Counted from the stretch's first letter, positions 33,611 through 45,020 are shown. The stretch is 64,000 nt of DNA from Branchipolynoe longqiensis (GCA_030323885.1 CM059192.1:64039593-64103592), one strand, 5' to 3'. Notes: generated from the letters alone by a model not told the origin. Program-made: numbers and translations.

Positions 33611-34795
33611 AGCTATTCGCTGTGTGAAGTCCTCCTGCATATGTTATTCGAGTGCACACTGCATACTGCTGTCAATTCCCTGCGGAGTGCTGATCTGTCG
33701 CATAGCATCTGCTGATAATCCGCTTCATCATTGCCACAGACAACGCTGTCACTGCATAAGTATGACAGCGTCACGCAGGCATGACTGCATCTGCAGGGAA
33801 GAAAACCGCTGACCTAAATACACAGGATTCAATAAATGGAACTGCTTTCGGCTCTTTTAACCATATGTGGAAGACTCCACTCGGACAATGAGAGAAACCT
33901 TTCGGAATGGCTGCATGTAACTTATAAGCACTAAAGCCAACGGCTGTTGTCAATGTTTATGTGAATTGACAGCTGACAAGTCACTTGACAGCGGCACTGT
34001 GACTGTGTGATGTACATGTTGTAACAAATAACCATCGCTCTGCCTCATTCGCTAATGCGGCATAGCGAAATACACAGAGAGAATTTATCACGTGACCATA
34101 GCATGTGACTAGATACAATATAATCGCAGACTTTTAGTACCAGAACCCTCCACTAGGCTCAGTCTCACCGATCATGTCCATTCCTGCAGTGCAGGCAGCA
34201 CAAACCAGCACCATTTCTTTGTTAGCTCTATGGCGTCGTGCAAACATTCCACCAGGTTCACCTAGCTTACAAAGAGCAGCCATTTTGCTGACTCGCCAGA
34301 ATTAGCTAATCCAACAAGGACCATATTTTCTCCAGTAACTGCAAATATATTTCTCTATCCATCTTGGAAGAGTCACATAGGCCATACCATTGTATAATCG
34401 AAAGACATGATCCTACATATGAGGCAGTGTAGTGGGTGGGCGGAGTGATTTCAAATGAACTGAAGCCAAAGGCTGAGTGAGTGAGCTAAATTACTGCAGC
34501 CACCCATAAGGACTACTATGCTGCCTACAAGTATACACAATCACATCGTTCATTCTGCGTTGCGCAAGTACAGAGCTATTTTCCTATTGCACACTGGAAC
34601 TAGCTTCTGGTGTGTTTCGTATGGTACTATTACCATTCATTAGGATCAAGGTAGCACGTGCATGGTATCGAGTAGCACTGCTGAACTGGCACAATGGTAT
34701 CAGAACATTAGTGGTACCCAAGACGCTATATGTATGAGCAGTATTAGTCAGATTAGATGCACCAGCTAATCACCAGCTTTAATGTAACCAAGTCA
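33611..34795. other. Intergenic unique DNA
   Basis: About 1.2 kb with no recognised gene, RNA or element. It includes the AATAAA at 33831-33836, an alternative end for the upstream transcript. Confidence 0.45.
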
Positions 34796-35270
34796 AATAT
34801 ATTTAAATCTGCATATTTAGATAATATATATTTATGTAATATATATTATATATAATAAATATAATATATATAATATATCAAATATATATATATATAAAAT
34901 GTATATAATATATATAGTATATATAATATATATAATAAATATAATATATATATAGTATATCAAATATATATTATATATATTATATATATATATTATATAT
35001 ATATTATATAATATATATAATATATATAATATATATATATAATTTATATATATAATATATGTAATGTAAATAATTTATATAAGATATTTAATATATAATA
35101 TATATAATACGTATAATATATATAATATATACTATGTATAATATATAATATATGCAATTCTGTGTTATTATATGTATATATTGTATACATATAATGTGGA
35201 TAGTATATATGCTATCGACCACATAGTGTTATATATCATATACAATATGTATCATATATGTACCAAGTAA
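34796..35270. repeat. TATA-rich low-complexity block
   Basis: Nearly pure A/T, with ATATATAATATATATAATAT-type words, tapering into TGTATACATATAATGTG. Confidence 0.9.
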
Positions 35271-35540
35271 CACAATAACTCTACTTTTGTTAATTTTATA
35301 TTTAGCGTGAGTGGAACGCTTGCAAATCGGTGGTAATACAGGCAGAAGACCTCAGGCGGTGCCAGGAGTGTGATTTGCCAGAACAGGCAGTTCGGCAAAA
35401 TAAGAAATATGACAATCACCGTTGTTATTTATATTCACATAATGGATTATATACCATATATATAATATATAATATATGGTAAAATATAAATATATTGTAT
35501 ATTACATGTATAACATATATAATACATTTAGTAACGCCTT

Positions 35541-35571
<31 letters not shown>

Positions 35572-35795
35572 GTATAATGGGATATATTTTTATAGCCTTC
35601 AGGGAGTGAAATTTGCCTTTCGCTCACCTCACTGCCAGATCACCATATCAACCGATACCGCCGTGCTCTTCTTTCATACTCACGCTCTGCCCGTCCATCA
35701 CCTATGATCTAGTCCCATCCTGGTTGTCGCCAGTTGACACTGGTTCCCAATCAGTCGCACACTCCTCCATCCGTCCCACAAACTTCAGATGTGCT
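35271..35795. other. Unique DNA with a second (TA)n tract
   Basis: (TA)n at about 35455-35580. The rest is unique and unassigned. Confidence 0.45.
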
Positions 35796-36115
35796 TCCCA
35801 TACCGGAAGTGCTACATACCGGAAGTACCGTGGTGAGTGCACCGGAAATGCTAGATACTGGAAGTGCTGCATACCGGAAGTGCTGCATAACGGAAGTGCC
35901 ACGCACCGGAACTGCTGCATTCCGGAAGTGTTGCATACCGGAAATGTTGCACACCGGAAGTTCTGCACACCGGAACTGCCACATTCCGGAAGTGCTGCAT
36001 GTCGGAAGTGTTACATGTCGGAAGTGCCGGTGTAACGGGCGAACTGTACGGTGTGCCAGAAGTACTGTTCACCGGAAGTGGTGCAATCCGGACATGCTGC
36101 ATACCGGAACTCCTG
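35796..36115. repeat. 16-bp minisatellite with ETS-like CCGGAAGT cores, part 1
   Basis: About 18 diverged copies of TACCGGAAGTGCTGCA. At least seven keep CCGGAAGT, the core of ETS/GABP sites. The same array resumes at 37985 after inserted elements. Confidence 0.85.
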
Positions 36116-36270
36116 TGATTCGAGCTGTTCTTCCGCCGACTTGGCGCTGATCGCGTCACGTGTTGTTTTCTTGTTGCCTTCACCTAACTCTCACGTGATG
36201 CACTTGCTGCGTCCCCTCCCGGTGACGTCACCACTGCACACGCGCAGTCTACTTCCGGTTCTCTGTTGAC

Positions 36271-36634
36271 ATTGCATAGTCCGATGGTTTTGAGTCTTTG
36301 TCCTTTTCTGCGATGTATCTATTATTAGGTTGATCGCTATAATCTACTTTGCTTTAGGTTGAAGTGACTTTGATTTACAACTAGGCTAATTTAGGCTAAC
36401 TTTGTGCATAAATTTGAAGTATAAACATGCCAAATTAATTTTGCTGTGCTTGTCAAAACTCTGTCCCCATAGGGTTTCAACAGCAACAGGTTCTAGTAAA
36501 TTGTCTTAGTACACTCCCCTATGTAGCAACACATGCTTAATAACTGCGAGTTGGATAATGTATGTAGGTTCAAATCTAGAGAAGTATTTTGCTTTTGAAA
36601 ATCTGATGCTTTTATAGGACTATGCCGCTTTAAC
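36271..36634. mobile_element. MITE of the ATAGTCCGATG family, reverse
   Basis: Ends ATTGCATAGTCCGATGGTTT and ATAGGACTATGCCGCTTTAA. The interior is the reverse complement of the copies at 30530 and 44621 (AACAGGTTCTAGTAAATTG, AACACATGCTTAATAACTG). Confidence 0.8.
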
Positions 36635-36837
36635 TTAGTCGGCGTGGGTTCTAACCTAATCAAAAACTGCCTGAATTCCTGTCAAGTTTCCGCTTTCTTC
36701 CTGTGTATTCAACTGTCAACTATTGACGGGGCCAGATGTACTCAGAACGAGGCTTGGTTTCTTTCTACTCATAGTGGAGACACAATGGACAGTACCGTGG
36801 TGTACCAGAAGTGGTACGGGGCCTACGTACTACACGT
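36635..36837. other. Unique DNA
   Basis: About 200 bp, nothing recognised. Confidence 0.35.
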
Positions 36838-37525
36838 TTTTTGTTTGTTTGTTTAACGATCCCCCAGCGTAAAAAGTAAACATCGGCTATTGGGGATCAA
36901 ACAGTGGTTAAACATACCTGACTTAAAAAAGAAAATTCAAAATAGTAAAATAGAGCTCAGAAATGGATTCCAAAGTGCATACAACTGTGGTAAAATCAGA
37001 AGTGGTATGCGATAAATAAAATCAGCAGTCAACAACTTTTCAAGTTAAAAATGGAAAATTAATTTTTGGTAAAAACCAGTTTCCCTCAAGAATTTAATAA
37101 TGAGTTGCGGATGGAATTGGAATGACCCCAACACACCCTCATTTGCAAAGACATCATCTCTGACTGGTTGTAGGTGAGGACATCTCACCAAAATGTAACA
37201 CACTGCCAGTATGCACTGGCAGTGCTCACACTGAGGTGGATGGTCCCCAACCAAAATAAAACTATGCGTCATGAAGGTATGACCAATACGGGTGCGACAA
37301 AGGATAACCTCATCCCATCTTGACCGTCTGTAGGAGAGGATTGCCAATCTCCCAAGACTGGTTTCACAGAACAAAGTTTGTTCGATCCCGCATCGTTCCA
37401 TTCATCCTGCCAGTTAAACATGATGTATTTGTCAATGTGAAATTTAAGATCTGTATATGGTATATCGTTGATATATGGAACTCCCAACATCTCCAGACCA
37501 GCCACTGCAGGGACAAATAGTTTTG
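36838..37525 (-). pseudogene. LINE 3' part: RNase H tail, zinc-like Cys/His stretch, 3' UTR and (AAAC)n
   Basis: On the minus strand, one frame (37505 to about 37330) reads PYTDLKFHIDKYI and DEWNDAGSNKLCSVKPVLGDW. After a frameshift another reads EVILCRTRIGHTFMTHSFIL and CEHCQCILAVCYILVRCP, ending at 37045. RxRIGHT..TH and CxxC...HI..xC are typical of the region after RNase H in Jockey/I-type LINEs. The 3' UTR ends GTTAAACAAACAAACAAAC at 36838. The copy is 5'-truncated and frameshifted. Confidence 0.82.
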
Positions 37526-37559
37526 CGCCTGTCTTGAGATGTTCTTACCGGTGTGAAAC

Positions 37560-37980
37560 CTCTATTTGCTCCCCGAGAGAGTGCGGCTGGTAACTTGCAA
37601 AAGCCAGCAGCACTTCAACACTTTTGCAGGCAGCTTTCATGAAATGTCAAATAAGGAAATACTCGAAAGGACGGGGCTGCCCTCTATGGAAGATCTTCTG
37701 ATCAAAAAGAATCTCCGATGGACTGGACACCTCATGAGGATGTCATCAGACAGGCTACCAAAGCAGATTCTCTATTCTCAACTGTCTTCTGGTTACAGAG
37801 AGGGTGCCCTCGTCTCCGGTTCAAGGATACCATCAAGAGAAACCTGAAGCTGAGAGACATTACTACCGACTCATGGACATCACTCTCACAGCAGAGAGCT
37901 AAATGGAGAGCGGCAGTCAAGTAATGAAAGCAGTCTTTGTCGCATCGCGACTGACAGCATGATGATGATGATGATGATAA
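37560..37980 (+). pseudogene. Second LINE 3' end, plus strand, frameshifted, (TGA)n tail
   Basis: First frame MSNKEILERTGLPSMEDLLI, KNLRWTGHLMRMSSDRLPKQ; then a shift to PRLRFKDTIKRNLKLRDITT and WTSLSQQRAKWRAAV. This is the C-terminal end of a non-LTR reverse transcriptase ORF, followed by TGATGATGATGATGATGATAA at 37961. It lies tail-outward beside the minus-strand LINE. Confidence 0.82.
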
Positions 37981-37984
37981 GGTA

Positions 37985-38055
37985 TAATACTAGAAGTTCT
38001 GCATACCGGAAGTTCTGCATACTGGAAGTTCTGCATACCGGAAGTTGTTCATACC
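37985..38055. repeat. 16-bp minisatellite with CCGGAAGT cores, part 2
   Basis: Four more TACCGGAAGTTCTGCA units, the continuation of 35796-36115. Confidence 0.8.
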
Positions 38056-38059
38056 AGGT

Positions 38060-38480
38060 TGTTGGGGGTTCCGTATTTGCTGTTGCCTCTTTTTGTGGTT
38101 TTCTTTTTGTGATGTGAGTTTATGCTGTTCATAGCATATAAGCTCGAGTGTTCGGGCTTGTTTTCAATACTGGGCAGTTATTGTTTTGTAATTCTTATTG
38201 TTATACTTTGCGGTTAGTAATCTATGTCAGTTTTTTTGGTTTTTTTTGATAATATTTTTTTCGTTCTACTCTTAGTTCTAGACTAGCCTATTCTATTTAC
38301 GTGTCATAGCCTGTACATAATTGGGAAGTGCAGGTATCTGGCTAGTGTGGGCTAGGTTCCCTCCCATGGGCTGTCGTGCTGGTGGGCCTACAACCAATCA
38401 AAGTGGAGGCAATGACTGTCCACTGAAATAGTATTTAATTTAAGTTATTTGTATTGAATGTCACCTTGTTGTGCCAGCCT
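38060..38480 (-). mobile_element. LINE 3' UTR, same family as 55550-56385
   Basis: Words CATAGCATATAAGCTCGAGT, TTCGGGCTTGTTTTCAATAC and TGTCGTGCTGGTGGGCC match the 3' UTR at 55615-55950 in the same order. No coding part remains. Confidence 0.75.
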
Positions 38481-38766
38481 TATTCGCTGATTCCTAAAGC
38501 CATGGTGGCGCCACCCAGTGGACGAACTGCGCTAAATGCTACCGCATTCTGACGCCAGGGTTTAATGCGATGCAGAAAATGGCGCTGCGATTAGATTGTG
38601 TTAATTCACTCTGATGGCGGACGCGATGGCGGATGAATAAGTACTGTTAGTGTTACTGGGAAAATGGTAAGAAATGTCGACACGAATAGACCTTAGATGT
38701 TGCTAGGACATAAAACAAAAAGAAACAAAGATATACATATATATGCGCATATACATAATATATTCA

Positions 38767-38847
<81 letters not shown>

Positions 38848-38882
38848 GCACTGGGAAATTGGCCCCGCTTGCCTGTCACACT
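38481..38882. repeat. Unique DNA, SINE tail scrap and (TA)n
   Basis: ACCTTAGATGTTGCTAGGAC + ATAAAACAAAAAG (38687-38722) is a SINE 3' tail. (TA)n with GCATATA interruptions runs from 38745 to 38846. Confidence 0.65.
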
Positions 38883-39484
38883 AAAGGCCCTGTCACACTA
38901 CGACGCTTCTCGCCGGCGACCCGTCAACGTGTGTTGATGTTGGGCGATAATTAGTGAAATATCGAGACACGCTGGTGGCGCGTTAAGCGCGCATCGGTAC
39001 ACGTCCGTACACGTCCGTACACTATCCTTGACGTTGATGGTTGGCGCAGAACGCAGGCGCGCGCTATTGGTCACCCAAGGTTTTAACCATGTAAAAAAAA
39101 AACCAACGACCGGCAGCGCGTGCAAATATATGGGTAAGGACGTTACGCTGACGTCGAGTTCCGTTGGATGTGCCCGAATAACGTTATGGGAATGCTAGGC
39201 AGACGGCGTGCGTACGGGCGGGTCGTGTCCACACGTTGCGGCAAAATGGGGCATTTTTGTTTTATGCCCTAGCAACGTTTAAGGTTATATGAAGACGTCG
39301 CGCCAAACTTCTTTTTTTTCCCCCAATGCATCGCCACACATTGGCCGCGCGCGAATAATGCGGCGCGCTGACGCCAATCTTTTTCCCCAAACCCCTGAAA
39401 AGTTGGACGTTTCTCAATGTGCAAGATTTTATTTTCAACGCTGACGGGTCACCAGGAGAAGCGTTGTAGCGTGACAGGGCCTTT
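38883..39484. mobile_element. MITE-like element, AAAGGCCCTGTCACACTACG termini
   Basis: A 47-bp imperfect inverted repeat: AAAGGCCCTGTCACACTACG + ACGCTTCTCGCC at the left, mirrored at 39438-39484. About 600 bp, GC-rich, with internal CGTCCGTACACGTCCGTACA and GCGCG words. Related ends occur at 11584-12233 and 17014-17817. A scrap of SINE tail (TTTTATGCCCTAGCAACG) sits inside near 39260. Confidence 0.85.
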
Positions 39485-40215
39485 AAGTGGCGCTGTGTTA
39501 TATATTATGTTTATTCACTGTATATTGGTATACAAAAAGTATATCTAGATGATATACAGCAGTCCACACAGAACCCCCTCCCTCCAATAGCAGGTGGAAG
39601 TATGCAGTGTGTCACAGACCAGCATATATATACCCCCATTGTTTGAGATTTAGTGCTACACCAACACAGTAGTAGCATGGGCAGTTTTAAGTCTCTAGTC
39701 ATTTGATGCAAAGTAATTAAACACTTCTTAATATTCATTGCTAATGTACTAATTCGTTCCCTAACTAAATCGGTTGTGTGTATTCAGGTACTTAGATATC
39801 ATTCTTTCCCTTTCTGATGATGTATTCCATTATGAAAACATCCCGAAACTCACTGCACCACCACTAGATTTGTTAAACTGCACATTAATCTTATATAAAA
39901 TTCGACCTTCCTAATTCAACCGGACATCAAATAACCCCCGTAGCCCAAACGAGGCAAGCTCTCCAACCTGCTACTGATAGAGGATTTCCACCACCATCCC
40001 GCCCTCTGACGGTAGGGGTAAACACCAATGTGGGAAGCAGCTCACTGTGCAGGATACTCCGCTGGAAAGGTTTAGTTTGAGGATGTTCACTGCCAACCTG
40101 CCCTCTGACGCAGGTGGCAAGAACTACTGTTCTGGATGTGGTTTAATTTTGTATTTGTACTTGTGTAAATTGTCCTGAGGTTATTTAAATGTTCCCGGAT
40201 AAGCGGCATGTCCCA
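39485..40215. other. Unique DNA
   Basis: About 730 bp. Two short similar phrases (CCGCCCTCTGACGGTAGG, near 40000; CTGCCCTCTGACGCAGG, near 40100) are the only internal repeat noted. No gene recognised. Confidence 0.4.
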
Positions 40216-40815
40216 GGCGGAAGTACATAATTTTGTTGAATCATTTTGTTGAATCATTTTGCTTAATCATTTTGTTTAATAATTTAGTTTAATCATTTTG
40301 TTTAATCAGTTTGTTTAATCATTTTGTATATTCATTTTGTTTAATCATTTTGTTTAATCATTTTGCTTAATCATTTTGTTTAATCATTTTGTTTAATCAT
40401 TTTGCTTAATCGTTTTGTTTAATCATATTGGTTAATCATTTTGCTTAATCATTTTGCTTAATCATTTTGTTTAATCATTTTGTTTAATCATTTAGTTTAA
40501 TCATTTCGTTTAATCATTTTGTTTAATCATTTTGTATATTCATCTTGTTTAATCATTTTGCTTAATCATTTTGTTTAATCATTTTGTTTAATCATTTTGC
40601 TTAATCATTTTGTTTAATCATTTTGCTTAATCATCTTGTTTAATCGTCTTGTTCAATCATTTCATTCAATCATTTTGTTTATCATTTTGTTCAATCATTT
40701 TGATTAATCATCTTGTTTAATCATCTTGTTTAATCATTTTGTTTAATCATTTTGTTTTATCATTTTGTTCAGTCTTTTTGTTTAATCATTTTGCTTAATC
40801 ATTTTGTTTGATATG
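40216..40815. repeat. 13-bp satellite TTTAATCATTTTG, part 1
   Basis: About 45 tandem 13-bp units with T/C variation (TGTTTAATCATTTTGCTTAA). The same satellite resumes at 43695. Confidence 0.92.
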
Positions 40816-40827
40816 CAATGGAATAAG

Positions 40828-42975
40828 AAGAGGAGGCGGGGGTGGAAGAAGAAACACTTTATTACAGGAATTGAGAGAAATGAGGGGAGAACAAAACAGG
40901 GAGGACAAAGAAGATTAGGTATATAATCGAGGTGAAGTGAGATCATGAGTGTCCGAGGTGAGAAGTTAAGTAAAAGATCCCGGGAGAGCTCTCCACCTTA
41001 GAGGAGAAAGGGTGAGGAGAAGGAAGGAGAGGGGAAAAAGAGAAGGGAAGAGCAAGGGCGGGTGGGTGGAAAGAAGAGACGTGGAGCAGGAGGCGGCTGG
41101 AGGCAGAATGGTTGGAAGCAGCAATGGCCAGGGTTATAAGGGGGAGAGAGAGGGGAGGCGACAAAGCCCCAGGATGGGGGGTTGACCAGCGGTGAGGAGT
41201 TATTCAGCGAGGCCAGGGGCGAGCAGCTGCGGTCAGGTGTCAGCTGCGGGGAGGGAGCGGTGAGGTGTGAGCGGATGGGGGGAGGGCCTCTTCTCCCGCC
41301 CCGAATCAACCGTAATCCAAGCATTATGACCGATACGCAACGGAAGAAGAAGAGGAGGCGGGGGTGGAAGAAGAAACATGTAAAATATTCCGATAATCAG
41401 CAGAGGGGGGAAATTGAAATCCTCTATTATTATTCTGTGTGGCCGACCAAGAGTGTGTGTATATGTATGTTGTGTGTATATATATGGCTTGACCCGTGCT
41501 TGAGGGCAGGTAATTATAGACATAGGGATAATTGGCAGGTCTGGGTGAGTGCACTCAGGGCCTGGCTCTCTGCTGAGGTAGGGGTCAAGGTTGGTGGTGG
41601 CCACAGGTCAACCAGCTCAGGTGGTGGGGAGACCACTGGTGGTCATGGTAACCAGAAATGCTGCGTCTTTATTGGTTGGAGTGAATGGCATGATCCTATA
41701 CCAAGAATCCATGTACTATATATAATAAACCAGAGGGGCTTGGACTCTCTCTTACACTCTTACTTTTGCTTTACTCACTCTTTCTCTCCGTCTCTATTGT
41801 TTTTCACTTTAGCCTGCCTACATAGCCACAGACTCAAACATCCACTCTACAACTTTATTACAGGAAGAATGAAATGTTTACAGGAATCGAGAGAAATGAG
41901 GCAAGCACAAAACAGGGAGAACAAAGAAGATCAAGGCATGAGTCACACGAGGATACAAACATGGTATATAATCGAAGTGAAGTGAGATCGTGAGTGTCCG
42001 AGGTGAGAAGTTAAGTAAGGGAGCCCCGAAGAACCCTCCACCAAAAGAGAGGAGAGGGCTCGAGGGACGCCAGCTGGGGCAAGGCGTTGATGAACCAAAG
42101 ATGTGGTCCGGGTAGTCATGGAGGCGGGCTCGCCACTTGGGAACTTTGAGGCGGAAGCGGAGGGGGATGCAGGCGGCCAAACAATTAGGGAGGCCCACAT
42201 CCCGGAGGATCTTGTATGTGTCCAGGAAGCCAGGTGCGTGCTAGTGTCTCGGGGGGCTTGTAGAGAGTGTCGCTGCTGACGTCACTGGGGGCGGCGCTGG
42301 GCTCAAAATGGGCCTGATGGCCGTCCATAGTGTGGGAGATCCGTGGGGGTCTGGATCAGTGGATGCCAGGGTGTCTACTGGCGGTCTCCCGGGGCCGGGC
42401 TCGATCGTGGGCTGGTGCTTGGGTGATGACGTTTGGGTGGATGGGTGGCTGCAGGCCGCGTCACCGGCTCTGACGTCACTGGGGTGTCGGGGGTGCTGTT
42501 GCGCATCATCCTGGTGGCCCAATGGGAGGTGCCGCCGGCGAGGGGGGGCTGCTGTGTCTTGTTCTTGTGGCAGGAGGTGGGGTACCACTGGCGGATCAAA
42601 TATCCGCTGAGGCCCCCTGTGACCGTGGCCGGTGTCTGGGCGATGATGAGGTTCTCCATAAGGCTTTCGAGCCGGTCGAGCATGTGGTCGTGTGAGTCGA
42701 GTGACGCTGAGGTGGAGGCGGCCCATCTCTCTGCAGTTTCCACCGATGATCGGCGGGTCGAGGCCAAGATCGGCGTCGTGGAGGCGGAGTTGGCTGTACT
42801 CCTGGGCGCCTTTCTGCTGCTTCTGCGGCCAGCGGGGCGGCCAGCAGGGCGAAAGGCATGACGATCGCTGAGGTCCGGGAGGGGAAGGCCAAGAAAGAAG
42901 AGACGTGGAGAAGGAGGCGGCTGGTCGCGGAATGGTTGGCATGTCGCTGCCCTCACGCCCTCCACCAGGTGCAAC
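40828..42975 (-). mobile_element. Decayed minus-strand element with a duplicated 3' end (possibly retroelement)
   Basis: Two copies of one 3' end (40855-40980 and 41865-42030 in plus numbering; AGTGAGATCRTGAGTGTCCG, GAGGTGAGAAGTTAAGTAA) finish on the minus strand with CCTGTAATAAAG, a poly(A) signal. A word of 30 bp around AAGAAGAGGAGGCGGGGGTG occurs at 40848 and 41348. Coding remnants on the minus strand include HDHMLDRLESLMENLIIAQT (about 42640-42700) and LKVPKWRARLHDYPDHIF (about 42100-42155), the latter resembling the leader of DIRS-like polymerase ORFs. Frames are broken, so the class is uncertain. Confidence 0.45.
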
Positions 42976-42977
42976 CG

Positions 42978-43690
42978 TGGGGTGATTGATTGATTGATTG
43001 GTGGTTTCTTTACGCCGTGTCGGCAGCATAGGCCATATTCACGGCGAGAATTGTTTGTTTTTTATTCAACCATCGCCTTTACATATAATGTAAAAGCATA
43101 CAATCAATTATGTGTCAATTGACACTTATGAAATTTTTAAAAGGTCAGAATCATATAATTAAATAAGATAGATGAAAGAATTTATTAATAAAAATTGTTT
43201 TAATGAACTATATGAGGTTGTACAGACCAGCTGCCCTCAAAAAGGCTAAAATGTCTTCTTGTTTTACTTTAGCAAAAAGGTCATGCATGCTGTTTGCAGT
43301 GTAACATTGTTGGTGCAGTGCCATAAAATCAACACAGTTTAGTCAAATGTGCTTGACTGTCAGTAGGGACTGACATCCAATACATTCAGGGGGAAGGTCC
43401 CCCTTGAGCAGGAAAACATGTGTTAGCCATGAGTGGCCAATACGGCAGCGGCTAAGGACCACTTGGTCCCGCCGACCCCCCACATGAGAATCTGGTGGTT
43501 TTCCCACAGATGGTTCAATTTCTTTAAGTTTATTAATGTTTTCATCCCACTCATGTTGCCATTTGGATGTGGGTGGCTATTAGTGGTTTCAGATCAGAGT
43601 GGGATATCAGACACTGCTCAACATCATAGTTCAGAGCCTCCTTCGCAGCCCGATCAGCTGGCTGATATTCCGGAGGCGATGCTTGAAGCA
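42978..43690 (-). pseudogene. LINE 3' part with RNase H tail and (CAAT)n end
   Basis: Minus strand: IPEYQPADRAAKEALNYD (the HVGIxGNExAD-type end of RNase H), then after a frameshift EWDENINKLKEIEPSVG, VVLSRCRIGHSWLTHVFLLK and GDLPPECIGCQSLLTVKHI, an in-frame TGA, then NCVDFMALHQQCYTANSMHD to LRAAGLYNLI and stop. The 3' end reads GACACGGCGTAAAG, then (CAAT)n at 42985. Same class as 36838-37525 but a different 3' end family. The 5' side is lost into the 13-bp satellite. Confidence 0.85.
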
Positions 43691-43694
43691 TTAC

Positions 43695-44300
43695 GACCAA
43701 TCATTTTGTTTAATCATTTTGCTTAATCATTTTGTTTAATCATTTTGCTTAATCATTTTGTTTAATCATTTTGCTTAACCATCTTGCTTAATCATATTGT
43801 TTAATCATCTTGTTCAATCATCTTGTTCAATCATTTCATTTAATCATTTTGTTTAATCGTGTTGTTTAATCATCTTGGTTAATCATCTTGTTTAATCATT
43901 TTGTTTAATCATTTTGCTTAATCAATTTGTTTAATCATTTTGTTGAATTATTTTGTTTAATCATTTTGCTTAATCATTTTGTCTAATCATGTTGTCTAAT
44001 CATTTTGTTTAATAATCTTGTTTAAGAATCTTGTTTAATCATCTTGTTTAATCATTTTGTTTAATCATTTTGTTCAATCAATTTGTTTAATCATTTTGTT
44101 TAGTCATTTTGCTTAATGATTTTGTTTAATCATTTTGTTTAATGATTTTGTTTAATGATTTTGTTTAATCGTTTTGTTTAATCATTTTGTTTAATCATTT
44201 TGTTTAATCATTTTGCTTAATCATTTTGTTTAGTCATTTTGTTTAATCATTTTGTTGAATCGTCTTGTTCAATCATTTCATTCAATCATTTAGTTTGGTG
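43695..44300. repeat. 13-bp satellite TTTAATCATTTTG, part 2
   Basis: Continuation of the array at 40216-40815 on the far side of the two inserted elements. Confidence 0.92.
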
Positions 44301-44620
44301 TGTAAAACAGGGAAGCTACCTATTATCAAACACGTGGTCCGTAGGGCATACCAGCAACCTTAGAAAATCCTTGAATTTCATTATTTTAAAATGCATGCAT
44401 GTAAATGTCCTGGAGAAGCAACGCAATATATTTATATCCTGGAAAAGTACTTGAATTTAACCAACAGCAATAAAACTAATATGTCATGGTTTCACCCTTC
44501 CTTGGTTTCCAAGATATAAATATGTATTAACAGTTTGTGGAATTGCTACCTGACGAAAAAAAAAGAAGATTTGAGATATACTCCGGAGAGCTACAAACTT
44601 GCAGCCCAAAACAATTTGAG
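44301..44620. other. Unique DNA
   Basis: About 320 bp with no recognised feature. Confidence 0.4.
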
Positions 44621-45020
44621 TGCATAGTCCGATGAAACAATCACATTTTCAAAACGAAAACACTGACCTAGATTTGATTCTACATATCTAACTAAGACAG
44701 TGATGCACTTATTAAGCATTTGTTGCCACATAGAAAGAAGTACTAAGTCAATTTAACAGAACCTGTTATTGCAGAAGCCTGTGGTGTCAAGAGTTTTGGT
44801 GTGCTTTCCAAAATTAATTTAGGATGTTTGCACTTCAAAATCAATATCCCAAAAGTTAGTCATTTAAAGTAAAAATTACTTCACACTAAAGTCGACACGG
44901 CGTAAAGCAACCACCAATCAATCAATCAAACTAAAGTACTATGAATTATAACAATGAACCTAATATATTTATCTCAGGAAATGAGAACAAACCTAAAATC
45001 ATCAAACTATGCAACTTTAA
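44621..45020. mobile_element. MITE of the ATAGTCCGATG family carrying a tiny LINE-end insertion
   Basis: Ends TGCATAGTCCGATGAAAC and CATCAAACTATGCAACTTTA. Interior as at 30530-30872 except for an extra piece of about 40 bp at 44892-44932. Confidence 0.82.
44892..44926 (+). mobile_element. Ultra-short LINE 3'-end insertion
   Basis: TCGACACGGCGTAAAGCAAC + CACCAATCAATCAATCAA equals the 3' end of the LINE at 42978-43690. It is flanked by ACTAAAG on both sides, a candidate target-site duplication, inside a MITE whose other copies lack the piece. Confidence 0.75.

Noticed and set aside
41182..41985. 267-codon plus-strand ORF
   Set aside because: Runs antisense across the duplicated ends of a minus-strand element and changes character along its length; no domain is visible.
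42241..43029. 262-codon Pro/His-rich minus ORF as a host gene
   Set aside because: Overlaps a LINE 3' end and a different frame with better protein-like sequence; likely a shifted frame of a decayed element.
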